In this document: in pieces, positions 13,407 through 19,730 of the stretch | Layout: each line of letters begins with the position of its first letter | Numbering within the stretch: position 1 is the stretch's first letter | Source of the DNA: a virus | DNA: 20,046 bases | Virus record (IMG/VR): IMGVR_UViG_3300036830_000113 | Coordinates: 1-20,046 of that record | Strand: one strand, 5' to 3' | The notes under the pieces: model-generated | What the model was told of the DNA's origin: nothing | Databases searched by the model: none | Seen by the model: only the letters and a program-made list of their open reading frames with translations | Made by a program: the position numbers and the translations under genes

Positions 13407-13463
13407 ATGCCTGCGGCGGCCATCAGCCGATGGCCTTGCGAAGAAGGAAAAACAGTTGAATAA
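13407..13463 (+). CDS. Possible 18-residue micropeptide overlapping a repeat copy
   Basis: ATG 13407 has AAGGA 7 bases upstream, a near-ideal ribosome site. The peptide MPAAAISRWPCEEGKTVE is encoded largely by copy 3 of the dispersed repeat, in the same frame in which copy 1 encodes 'PAAVASPQPC'. It overlaps the DUF3310 start by 8 bases. It may be a coupling leader ORF, or simply a by-product of the repeat. Confidence 0.3.
   Translation: MPAAAISRWPCEEGKTVE
13408..13439 (-). repeat. 32-bp dispersed hairpin repeat, copy 3 (reverse)
   Basis: Read on the reverse strand: GCAAGG, arm CCATC, loop GGCT, arm GATGG, then CCGCCGCAGGCA. The arms pair perfectly over 5 bases and differ completely from those of copy 1 while the rest is identical. 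It lies 16 bases before the DUF3310 start and is inverted relative to copy 4 at that gene's end. Confidence 0.8.
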
Positions 13464-13713
13464 ATCTCCCAAGGCCGCTGAGGCGGTCAATCATCCGGCC
13501 CACTACACGAACGGAGGTATCGAAGTCATCGACGCCATAGATGCGTGGGGATTGGGATTCTGCGACGGCAATGCAGTGAAGTACATCGCGCGGGCGGGAA
13601 AGAAAGATCCGACGAAAACTGTTGAGGATTTACAAAAGGCGCGCTGGTATCTGGACCGCCTGATTTCTCAATTGCAAGGCGAGCGGCTGCGAGACGCCGC
13701 AGGCAAAGGCTGA
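13456..13713 (+). CDS. DUF3310 family protein
   Basis: An 85-residue protein with the whole DUF3310 pattern: 'AVNHPAHYTNGGIEVIDAIDAWGLGFCDGNAVKYIARAGKKD' (in pieces) and 'DLQKARWYLDRLI'. The family is widespread in phages; its exact function is not settled, though a nucleotide-metabolism role has been suggested. TTG 13456 has GAAGGA 7 bases upstream and gives a full-length protein. The gene is framed by two inverted copies of the 32-bp repeat: one just before the start, one encoding the C-terminal 'QGERLRDAAGK'. Confidence 0.9.
   Translation: MNKSPKAAEAVNHPAHYTNGGIEVIDAIDAWGLGFCDGNAVKYIARAGKKDPTKTVEDLQKARWYLDRLISQLQGERLRDAAGKG
13674..13705 (+). repeat. 32-bp dispersed hairpin repeat, copy 4 (forward)
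   Basis: GCAAGG, arm CGAGC, loop GGCT, arm GCGAG, then ACGCCGCAGGCA. The arms give C-G, tandem G.A/A.G, G-C, C-G. Compared with copy 2 the outer pair is swapped from G-C to C-G, so pairing is kept. It encodes the last residues of the DUF3310 protein. Confidence 0.8.
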
Positions 13714-13720
13714 TTCTGAA

Positions 13721-14047
13721 GTGAGCATCTCCACATGCAAGCACTGTAAGGGAGCGTTCTGGCGCTACCGCTCCGACCACCCGCCGAAGGGGTACTGCTC
13801 CGTCCCACATGCCGAACTCGGACCAGCGAAGAAAGTTCTGAATCCGCCCCCCCTGAAACCCGATGCGGTTTTGTTTGAATACCGCGCCCACCGGATTAGC
13901 ATTCATCGGGACCAATTCTATCTTCAGGACTACGACTGCGAGGAATGCGAAAGGATCTGGGGAGTCTACATAGAGTCGATGTCATTCTGGCTTGATCATC
14001 CATTGAATTATGGCGGCACGGAAAAGACTGCCAGTCCATTTTCCTGA
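13721..14047 (+). CDS. Hypothetical zinc-finger-like protein
   Basis: A 108-residue protein, not recognised. The N-terminus reads 'CKHCKGAFWRYRSDHPPKGYCS': a C-x2-C pair plus Cys/His residues, like the treble-clef zinc fingers seen on many small phage proteins. A second possible pair, 'DCEEC', lies near residue 78. There are no membrane segments. GTG 13721 starts 7 bases after the DUF3310 stop, with only a weak ribosome site (TCTGAA), so coupling is likely. Confidence 0.6.
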   Translation: MSISTCKHCKGAFWRYRSDHPPKGYCSVPHAELGPAKKVLNPPPLKPDAVLFEYRAHRISIHRDQFYLQDYDCEECERIWGVYIESMSFWLDHPLNYGGTEKTASPFS

Positions 14048-14417
14048 TATTCTGTTTCTGTTAGCAAATTCACACAAGGAGGTCGTTCCGCCGCCGATTT
14101 CAGAACAGAGCACGCGGCCCCAGGGGGAAACAACCGGGGCCGCACAACTTCCCGGAGCCACCACTGAAATGGATATCGACGACTACGGCACCGCAATCAT
14201 GAAGGCCGCACGCGATCTTCTCGCCGACAGCCCGGAACTCAGTAAACTGTGCGGCGCCGCCGCACGAGAGCATGGAATTCTGGTTACCGTGGAAGTGGAC
14301 GTAAACGTAATATTCGCGACGATGGATGAGCCATCCACAGACGAAGCGGTGGACACTCAGAAACTGACGGATCGGGACAAATCATTCCTGAAGGCACTCC
14401 GAATCAGTGACGAGTAA
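14010..14417 (+). CDS. Hypothetical acidic protein
   Basis: A 135-residue ORF, not recognised. The C-terminal part (from 14168) looks well-formed: 'DDYGTAIMKAARDLLADSPELSKL', 'AAREHGILVTVEVDVNVIF' and an acidic end, with a helix followed by a beta strand. The N-terminal 52 residues are Pro/Thr/Gly rich and overlap the previous gene by 38 bases. ATG 14168 may be the true start instead (82 residues, GGAG about 10 bases upstream). A strong AAGGAGGT site (14076-14083) has no ATG or GTG at proper distance. A GC-rich hairpin lies at 14114-14143. Confidence 0.5.
   Translation: MAARKRLPVHFPDILFLLANSHKEVVPPPISEQSTRPQGETTGAAQLPGATTEMDIDDYGTAIMKAARDLLADSPELSKLCGAAAREHGILVTVEVDVNVIFATMDEPSTDEAVDTQKLTDRDKSFLKALRISDE
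14114..14143. repeat. GC-rich inverted repeat
   Basis: GCGGCCCC (14114-14121) pairs perfectly with GGGGCCGC (14136-14143) around a 14-base purine-rich loop. No T-run follows, so it is not a standard terminator. It lies 30 bases after a consensus-quality Shine-Dalgarno and before ATG 14168, where it could influence translation. Confidence 0.6.
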
Positions 14418-14435
14418 CGTAAGTTCTGATACAAT
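14407..14435 (+). promoter_or_regulatory. Promoter for the small-membrane-protein unit
   Basis: GTGACG (14407-14412, four of six matches to TTGACA), a 17-base spacer and TACAAT (14430-14435, five of six matches to TATAAT). The start codon at 14445 follows 9 bases after the -10 box with no Shine-Dalgarno between, so the transcript is probably leaderless. The -35 box lies in the last codons of the upstream gene. Confidence 0.6.
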
Positions 14436-14444
14436 AACCACCAC

Positions 14445-14876
14445 ATGAGCCGCCTTCCAGTTTTTCTTCTCGTAGCGGTCTTGCTTCCGATTTTCTGCCC
14501 CTCGGCCCATGCGGGCGATTGGCGGCATCGTCTCCTGTTTGGCGCGCAGTCAACCGCGTGCGTAGCGTCAGCCTTCGATGGCGCAACCACATCCGCGGCT
14601 GTTGGAATCGGTGCCCATGAAACAAATCCGTGGCTGGTGAAGTCCGGAACGTCGGAACTGCGCATGGGGCGCCTGATCGGGACGAAGGCCGCTTTCTGCG
14701 CCGCGCCGATCATTATCGCAATCGTGGCCCACCACAAAGTTCCGAGCGACCGCAACGCCGATATCACCGGGTTCATTCCGGCCCTGACATCGACCGGATA
14801 CTATACCTGGGCGGGTATCCATAACCTGGGTGTGATTCACGAGATTCACGCGCAAAATCCGGCGCGACTGAAATGA
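14445..14876 (+). CDS. Exported or membrane protein of unknown function
   Basis: A 143-residue protein. A signal peptide is clear: MSRLPVFLLVAVLLPIFC then 'SAHA' before a likely cleavage at about residue 24. The mature part has 'FDGATTSAAVGIGAHETNPWL', a 'DxxTT...E.NP' pattern seen in small membrane proteins (DUF5658-like, low certainty), then a hydrophobic helix 'AAFCAAPIIIAIVAHH' and a second weaker one. The ATG is the first gene of its transcription unit and lacks a ribosome site, with a -10 box 9 bases upstream. It overlaps the next gene as ATGA. Confidence 0.7.
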   Translation: MSRLPVFLLVAVLLPIFCPSAHAGDWRHRLLFGAQSTACVASAFDGATTSAAVGIGAHETNPWLVKSGTSELRMGRLIGTKAAFCAAPIIIAIVAHHKVPSDRNADITGFIPALTSTGYYTWAGIHNLGVIHEIHAQNPARLK

Positions 14877-15082
14877 AAGACCACACGGCCACACTGGCAG
14901 GACTCGCGGCCATCATCATGATCCTTGGCGCGGCCATTGTGATGACAGTCCACGGCATCAAGGAAGACGCCCTGCTGATTATCCTGCTCACTGGAGCGGT
15001 TGAGATCGGCAAGGCAATCGTGGGAATCAAGACCGCAGCGCCAGTTGCGCCAACGCAACCGGAAGCCCCAAAGGAGCCATAA
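14873..15082 (+). CDS. Small two-span membrane protein (holin candidate)
   Basis: A 69-residue protein with two hydrophobic helices: 'LAGLAAIIMILGAAIVMTV' (about 8-26) and 'ALLIILLTGAVEIGKAIVGI' (about 33-52), joined by a short charged turn (HGIKED), and a Pro/Ala/Glu-rich tail. Size and topology fit a class II holin, but no endolysin is nearby and many phage membrane proteins look alike. ATG 14873 overlaps the upstream stop; the TAA directly abuts the following ATG. Confidence 0.7.
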   Translation: MKDHTATLAGLAAIIMILGAAIVMTVHGIKEDALLIILLTGAVEIGKAIVGIKTAAPVAPTQPEAPKEP

Positions 15083-15247
15083 ATGGTGAGCGGAGAGGCG
15101 GTATTGATCGCCGTGGCCTTCGCGGCACTGTGGTACGCGGGACACGAGACAGTGAAAGGCGTGAAGAAAATGGACCACGCCATCGCGGCGAAGTTACATC
15201 GCCACAAGCAGCAACCAGCGGTCCAGCCGCAGAAAGAGACACCGTGA
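15083..15247 (+). CDS. Small single-span membrane protein
   Basis: A 54-residue protein: MVSGEAVLIAVAFAALWYAG is one membrane segment, followed by a basic His/Lys/Gln-rich cytoplasmic-type tail ('KKMDHAIAAKLHRHKQQ'). GGAG (15073-15076) lies 6 bases before the ATG, and the start abuts the upstream stop. It overlaps the next gene as GTGA. It may partner the preceding two-span protein, for example in lysis, but there is no sequence proof. Confidence 0.6.
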   Translation: MVSGEAVLIAVAFAALWYAGHETVKGVKKMDHAIAAKLHRHKQQPAVQPQKETP

Positions 15248-15417
15248 ATACCCTTTGGATTCAAATCCTCGAGCAGATCGGCATCGCCGACATGAACGCC
15301 TACATCTCCTATGTGATTGCCAACAGCAAGAATGGCCCGCAGTTCAAGGCCGCAGCGCAAAACGCGCTACAGGCAAACGAAGCCCTCGCTCTCGCGGCGC
15401 AGAACCCGAGCGCCTGA
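15244..15417 (+). CDS. Small hypothetical protein
   Basis: A 57-residue soluble protein (MNTLWIQILEQIG..., ending AAQNPSA). It is predicted to be mostly helical, with Ala/Asn-rich repeats in the second half. GTG 15244 overlaps the upstream stop (GTGA), which is preferred to the far upstream start at 15130 inside another gene. The next ATG follows its stop directly. Not recognised; a small virion or lysis accessory is possible by context. Confidence 0.6.
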   Translation: MNTLWIQILEQIGIADMNAYISYVIANSKNGPQFKAAAQNALQANEALALAAQNPSA

Positions 15418-15573
15418 ATGTACGAGATCGGCCACATCAACAAGCGCGGCGACTGGGATAGCGCCTATGGCCCGTATCCGACGATGGAGGGCGCCGAAGC
15501 GATAATGGCCATGTTGTCTGTCAGCCCCATCCCTGGGGTCACGTGGGAGATCAGGCCGCTGGCCTTGACCTGA
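15418..15573 (+). CDS. Small hypothetical protein
   Basis: A 51-residue protein: MYEIGHINKRGDWDSAYGPYP, a helix 'MEGAEAIMAMLSV', and a strand 'VTWEIRPLALT'. It starts right after the previous stop without a gap. The beta-alpha-beta shape is compact and looks coding, but nothing is recognised. Its frame is free of stops only within these limits. Confidence 0.6.
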   Translation: MYEIGHINKRGDWDSAYGPYPTMEGAEAIMAMLSVSPIPGVTWEIRPLALT

Positions 15574-15618
15574 ATCCACCGTGAAAACCAGTCGAGCGGG
15601 ATTGGCCGTGATCAAGCA

Positions 15619-15861
15619 GTGACACTCCGGCTCTACTTCAATCGGTGCGGCGGTAAACCGTGGAGTGTCGATGCCGGAGACGGGAGCCCGGAGTTCCAGT
15701 TCGCCGCCGTAAAAGTAGGTTACGTCGGAACGACAGTCTATAAGCCGCTGGCGATTGATCGGAATCCCGCTGAAGTGCCGTGCGCGTGGATCGAATTTGA
15801 GAACGCGCAACTTCTCGTGACGGGAGAATCGGCGGCCATTCTGATCGACACGCGAATGTGA
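15619..15861 (+). CDS. Small hypothetical beta-rich protein
   Basis: An 80-residue protein: 'LRLYFNRCGGKPWSVDAGDGSPEFQF', 'VGYVGTTVYKPL', 'PCAWIEFENAQLLVTGESAAILI'. Alternating strands suggest a small beta sandwich. GTG 15619 is the first ordinary start after the upstream stop, though its ribosome site is weak and a start at 15601 (ATT) cannot be excluded. It is the last gene before an intrinsic terminator. The 45-base gap upstream holds only a 13-codon frame (15581-15622) that I do not call. Confidence 0.6.
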   Translation: MTLRLYFNRCGGKPWSVDAGDGSPEFQFAAVKVGYVGTTVYKPLAIDRNPAEVPCAWIEFENAQLLVTGESAAILIDTRM

Positions 15862-15888
15862 ATTCAATCTCACCACGATGAACAATGG

Positions 15889-15926
15889 GGCCGACTCCGC
15901 TTTGTCACGGATCGGCCTCTTTGTTT
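15889..15926 (+). terminator. Intrinsic terminator
   Basis: GGCCGA (15889-15894) and TCCG (15896-15899) pair with CGGA (15908-15911) and TCGGCC (15912-15917), leaving one bulged C and an 8-base loop. The tail TCTTTGTTT follows. It ends the 14445-15861 unit just before a new promoter. Confidence 0.85.
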
Positions 15927-15929
15927 CGT

Positions 15930-15935
15930 TACAAT
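15930..15935 (+). promoter_or_regulatory. -10 box for the beta-helix gene
   Basis: TACAAT, identical to the -10 box before 14445, lies 7 bases before the ATG at 15943, so the transcript would be leaderless. No good -35 box is seen at 16-18 bases; TTGTCA (15902-15907) is 22 bases away, inside the terminator loop. Confidence 0.45.
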
Positions 15936-15942
15936 AGTTAGG

Positions 15943-18603
15943 ATGCGTACATATCGAGTTGTGGCATTTCTGTTGTGCCTGCTGGCGCGATCCGGGGATG
16001 CGCAGGCGGTGCGATTCGATCAGGTGTCGTCCACGACGAGCGCCCAGTGTGTTTCAGGGCGGCAGTGCCCGATTTTAGCCCTTCCCGGTACGCAGGTGAA
16101 CTTCTGCGGCGGAACCGTCACCACGCTGTCCACGTGCCTCGCAGCGCCAGCCACGACCTATACAGACGCAGGAGCGGGGACGCCATGCGCGACAACCTCG
16201 CAACTGACTCCGCAGACGGGCGGGGCCTGCCTCGCAACGGCCGACGCCCAGGGAGGATATGGGGCGTGGCTTCTGCCGGGATCGTACAATTACTTCCTCC
16301 GGGTCCCGACTACGGCGGGGGGGGGGACGTATGGGCCGTATCCGATATCGGTCGGATCAAGCGCGGGATGCCCGGAAGACGCAGCCTGTGATGCGAACTT
16401 TTTGACGCTCGCGGCGGCCTGCACCGCAGCGGGGTCGGCAACGCTTTACGTAACACGCAACTGGAATGCTCTGGTGACGGCAACCTACACGTGCGCCATG
16501 ACGTTTCTGGGGCCAGGGAGATTAAAGCCCGCCTCGGGGCAGACCGTTACTCTCACAGGATCGCTGTCTGCCGGCCTGTCTCAGATTTTCGACACGTCTG
16601 CTGGTGGCGTTGTGTTGCCGTATAACGTTCCGATCCTGTATCCGCAATGGTGGGGTGACATCCCGAATAACACTAACACCGATCACAGTACGGCGATTCA
16701 AGCGATGGTGGATGCGGCCCATGCGATGGGGGGAGGGACGATGTACTTCACCAGCTCCAACGGCTGCCACATGGCGCAAAACGTCACGTACTATTCCAAC
16801 GAGACGTTCGACGGCGACAAGACGGCCTGCGTGAAGAAGCCTGGGGCGAACCCTGGAGGAATCTTTCAGATATTCACGAGTGCCAACGGCAGCGGAGTAA
16901 GCGGAGCCCAGCCACTCACTAATGTCCACTTTCGGAATTTCACCATCGACGGCAACCAGGCGAATCAAGGCGGACTCGCCACGGACCAAAACGGACTGTA
17001 CGGTATCTTCATGGCGGGCTGCTCGAATTGCTCGATCGAAGGCATGACGATCCAGAACAACTATACAGATGGCATCGAAACGAGTGGATACGGAATCAGG
17101 GTACTGACTGGCACAGCAGACACTTCAGTTAACACAGTAAATGTCTCCGGGGTCACGTGGATTGGAGGGATCGCGACGTATACAACAGATGCACACGGTC
17201 TTGTAACCGGCGCTCCAGTAATCGTCGCAAGCGTGAACCCTACCGGGTACAACTTTACTTCTGGCTCTCCCTGTTTTGTGTTCGTTGTCAGCACGACAAC
17301 GTTTACCTGCTCAATAGCGATGAATCCCGGAGCCTACGTCAGCGGCGGCACAGTGACCAGTTACGCGGTGACCAGCATCAGCGGAACGGGACTGCAAAAT
17401 CTGGCAGACGGCGCAACACTCACGATCTCCTCCGTCGCTTATGCGGTAAACGCCTATGTCAGCGCCACGAGCGTGTTCCTGAGCACGGCGACGAGTCCCG
17501 GAAATCAATCTGGCGCGGCGATCTCTACGAACGCTTATATTGGCGTCGGGAATAACCTGCTCATCCAGAACAACCTGATCACGCAGAACCGGCGCAATAA
17601 CATTAGCGTCGTAGGTGGACCTAATACGCGAATTATCGGCAACCACCTATCATATGCCGGTCTGACCGACTGCTCTGGAGTCTCCCCAATGGCAGGGGTC
17701 GACCGGGAACCATTCTTCTATGGCGCATATCTGAACGGATACCAGTCCATTGGAAACGAGATCGATCACAATTGTGGAAACGGGGAAGACCTTTATGCTG
17801 AAATTACATTTGACCCCGCTGACAGTCCGATCCTGTCCGACTATGTACACGACAACGTAGGCATTGGCTCATTTAACGCAAACTTTGAGGCCAGCACGGG
17901 AATTCTTAAAGTAGGCGGCACAATGATGAACAACGGTGGCGTGGCGGGGATCACGATGTCAGGATGGACCAGTCCGGTTATCGACGCCGTTTCCATCGGC
18001 TCGGCACGCGGCATTTTACTTTCAGCAAATATCGTCAACGCGCAATTCGGAGCGGGGGCGTCGATGAACGGCAACACCTACGATATCTCTCTCGATGGAC
18101 CGCACGCCAATGCGTACCTGAGCACGCCGGATAACCTGGCGCACCTTGGAGTGCAGGCGGGGGAAGAGGGGTCAGTGCAGAAAAATATGCTCGGCAGCCC
18201 CATCTCTTGGGGGTCAAGTTGCATCCCAATCTGGCTCGGTACGTCCGGCACTACTGGACGAATACCGGCTATGAGTTGCTTCGGGCAGATTTACTCCGTA
18301 GGCGGCTCTGGTGCAAGCACTAGTCCGGGTATCGGCGTGACAGATGGAACGAACATCGGGAAGCTACAGTACTCCGCCAATGCTGGAGCGGTTCTGGTTG
18401 GCTCTCAAAATGGTATTGGAGTCTGCCTGTTCGCGGACAATCAAACCGGATCTGGCATCTGTATTGATGACAGTGGCACCAAATTTCAGGTGTTCGGGAT
18501 TCAGGACTTCGCCAACAACGCGGCGGCGGTAGCGGGCGGCTTGACTCAGCGGGGCATGATGTATCGCATCACCGGGGCTGACACGATGGGAGTCGTTCAC
18601 TAA
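15943..18603 (+). CDS. Exported right-handed beta-helix protein (tail-spike/pectate-lyase-like)
   Basis: An 886-residue protein. Residues 1-23 form a signal peptide (MRTYRVVAFLLCLLARSGDAQA). A Cys-containing beta domain follows (about 30-145). From about 225 comes the tail-spike signature: 'ILYPQWWGDIPNN', 'DHSTAIQAMVDAAHAMGGGTMYF', and many turn repeats of parallel beta helix ('FRNFTIDGN', 'CSIEGMTIQNN', 'NLLIQNNLI', 'TRIIGNHLSY'). A Gly/Thr-rich domain (about 400-455, 'GGIATYTTDAHGLVTG') interrupts the helix. The last 140 residues form a separate Gly/Ser-rich end. Such proteins bind or cut surface polysaccharide. The signal peptide is odd for a virion protein. A tract of ten G (16317-16326) lies near codon 126. 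Confidence 0.85.
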   Translation: MRTYRVVAFLLCLLARSGDAQAVRFDQVSSTTSAQCVSGRQCPILALPGTQVNFCGGTVTTLSTCLAAPATTYTDAGAGTPCATTSQLTPQTGGACLATADAQGGYGAWLLPGSYNYFLRVPTTAGGGTYGPYPISVGSSAGCPEDAACDANFLTLAAACTAAGSATLYVTRNWNALVTATYTCAMTFLGPGRLKPASGQTVTLTGSLSAGLSQIFDTSAGGVVLPYNVPILYPQWWGDIPNNTNTDHSTAIQAMVDAAHAMGGGTMYFTSSNGCHMAQNVTYYSNETFDGDKTACVKKPGANPGGIFQIFTSANGSGVSGAQPLTNVHFRNFTIDGNQANQGGLATDQNGLYGIFMAGCSNCSIEGMTIQNNYTDGIETSGYGIRVLTGTADTSVNTVNVSGVTWIGGIATYTTDAHGLVTGAPVIVASVNPTGYNFTSGSPCFVFVVSTTTFTCSIAMNPGAYVSGGTVTSYAVTSISGTGLQNLADGATLTISSVAYAVNAYVSATSVFLSTATSPGNQSGAAISTNAYIGVGNNLLIQNNLITQNRRNNISVVGGPNTRIIGNHLSYAGLTDCSGVSPMAGVDREPFFYGAYLNGYQSIGNEIDHNCGNGEDLYAEITFDPADSPILSDYVHDNVGIGSFNANFEASTGILKVGGTMMNNGGVAGITMSGWTSPVIDAVSIGSARGILLSANIVNAQFGAGASMNGNTYDISLDGPHANAYLSTPDNLAHLGVQAGEEGSVQKNMLGSPISWGSSCIPIWLGTSGTTGRIPAMSCFGQIYSVGGSGASTSPGIGVTDGTNIGKLQYSANAGAVLVGSQNGIGVCLFADNQTGSGICIDDSGTKFQVFGIQDFANNAAAVAGGLTQRGMMYRITGADTMGVVH

Positions 18604-19082
18604 TGAAGAAGATTCTGATTATGGCCCTAGCGGCGCTCTACGTATTGGCTGATCCGGCGCCGCGGAGCCTTACCACCGACCAGCAGGCGGCACTGGCAAC
18701 CCTGATGAAGACGGCCTCTCTCCCAGCGGGGCTTGCGGTCAGTATCCACACGCTTAACGCCACGGAATCAGCAGCCCTGTCGAGCAACATTCAGGCGGCA
18801 CTATGCGCCCCTGCATCAGGCTCGGCGGGATGGACATGTACTGGAGTCACGGACAGCCTGCCGGGGCCAACATCCGGCGTTCTGGTGGAGATCAGGACAA
18901 GCGCTCCACAGGCGCAGAAAGACGCGCTCGCGGCTGTTACACAATTTCTGAGAGATAACGGAGTCATCGCAAACTTCCGATCAGCTCCCGATTTCATCAA
19001 CCACGCTGTAGACGGCGAAGGTCATGCCATCCAGAGCGACCCTTCCGAGATGAGACGCATTACGATTGGCACAAATCCTTAA
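18603..19082 (+). CDS. Exported hypothetical protein
   Basis: A 159-residue protein. It starts with a signal peptide (MKKILIMALAALYVLA, cleavage near residue 16-20). The mature part has a helix 'TTDQQAALATLMKTASLP', a pair of cysteines (ALCAPASGSAGWTC) that could form a disulfide, and a helical 'SAPQAQKDALAAVTQFLRDNG'. Not recognised. The ATG overlaps the beta-helix stop as TAATG (18601-18605), so the two are co-translated and probably partners, for example a chaperone or an assembly factor of the exported spike. This pairing is an inference. Confidence 0.7.
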   Translation: MKKILIMALAALYVLADPAPRSLTTDQQAALATLMKTASLPAGLAVSIHTLNATESAALSSNIQAALCAPASGSAGWTCTGVTDSLPGPTSGVLVEIRTSAPQAQKDALAAVTQFLRDNGVIANFRSAPDFINHAVDGEGHAIQSDPSEMRRITIGTNP

Positions 19083-19097
19083 AGAAAGTTGACAATA

Positions 19098-19268
19098 ATG
19101 CCAGTTATCGGAAGTAAATCAAACAAAGTTATCTGTATTACAAAGCTGATTCCGGCATGGCGAGCAAGGCAAATTGAGGCTGCAGGAAGGCTGGCTTACA
19201 TGCGTGAAGTAATGGAACGGTCCATTTCGGCAAAGAACGCGAAAGCGCAAAGTGGACTGCGGGCGTGA
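19098..19268 (+). CDS. Small basic hypothetical protein
   Basis: A 56-residue ORF: MPVIGSKSNKVICITKLIPAW, then RARQIEAAGRLAYMREVMERS, then a Lys/Ala tail. It is strongly basic with a single long helix, compatible with nucleic-acid binding. The ribosome site is weak (AAAGAAAG about 10 bases upstream). It starts 15 bases after the upstream stop. TTGACA (19089-19094) lies before the ATG but no -10 box fits. The frame is short enough to be chance; the helical periodicity favours coding. Confidence 0.45.
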   Translation: MPVIGSKSNKVICITKLIPAWRARQIEAAGRLAYMREVMERSISAKNAKAQSGLRA

Positions 19269-19286
19269 AGCATAAGCGCACCACCC

Positions 19287-19694
19287 TTATTTCCTCGGCC
19301 GTCCCGGAGAACGATACCTAACCGCCCCAAGATCCCGGCGCCGTATCCTCCACAACCGCGGATTAACCGCCACGGCTTTCAGCCACCCGGCAGAGATAAG
19401 GGCCCTGACACGTTGCGGCGACACCTGAAGCTCGAGAGCCGCCTGGGAAACACTCAGGAACTTCCCATCCGGCGCCGCCGTCGATCCAGAGAGATTGACT
19501 TCGGATGGCCGGCGCGCTCGCGGCGCACGCCCGCAAACAAGGCACTGAGAGCCACGCCGTACCGGATTGAGACACGTTGGGCAGTCCCGCCACGCCGATG
19601 CGTCCTGCGATCCCGCAGACGGCAAGGAATCGGCAGCACCGGCATCGTCGACGTCCGAGAACTCGGGTGACGAATCGTAAGTTAGATCGGCCAT
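19287..19694 (-). CDS. Zinc-ribbon plus helix-turn-helix regulator
   Basis: A 135-residue protein, the only clear gene on the reverse strand. Residues 1-35 are acidic and probably disordered. A zinc ribbon 'CPTCLNPVRRGSQCLVCG' follows (about 38-55). Then comes a MerR/excisionase-like helix-turn-helix 'LSVSQAALELQVSPQRVRALISAGWLKAV' (about 79-107, in pieces) with the 'RLWRIRRRDLGAV' wing, and a basic tail. The start overlaps a near-consensus -10 box at 6 bases, without ribosome site. It is divergent from the promoter at 20003 and could control it. Excisionase or repressor roles are both possible. Confidence 0.8.
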   Translation of the reverse strand: MADLTYDSSPEFSDVDDAGAADSLPSAGSQDASAWRDCPTCLNPVRRGSQCLVCGRAPRARRPSEVNLSGSTAAPDGKFLSVSQAALELQVSPQRVRALISAGWLKAVAVNPRLWRIRRRDLGAVRYRSPGRPRK

Positions 19695-19700
19695 GACTCA

Positions 19701-19730
19701 ACTATAGCGGCAGTCGCAATAGATATGCAA
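19701..19730 (-). promoter_or_regulatory. Promoter of the reverse-strand regulator
   Basis: On the reverse strand: TTGCAT (19730-19725), an 18-base spacer and TATAGT (19706-19701), five of six matches to the -10 consensus. The ATG follows 6 bases later at 19694, with no Shine-Dalgarno, again fitting a leaderless mRNA. Confidence 0.6.
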
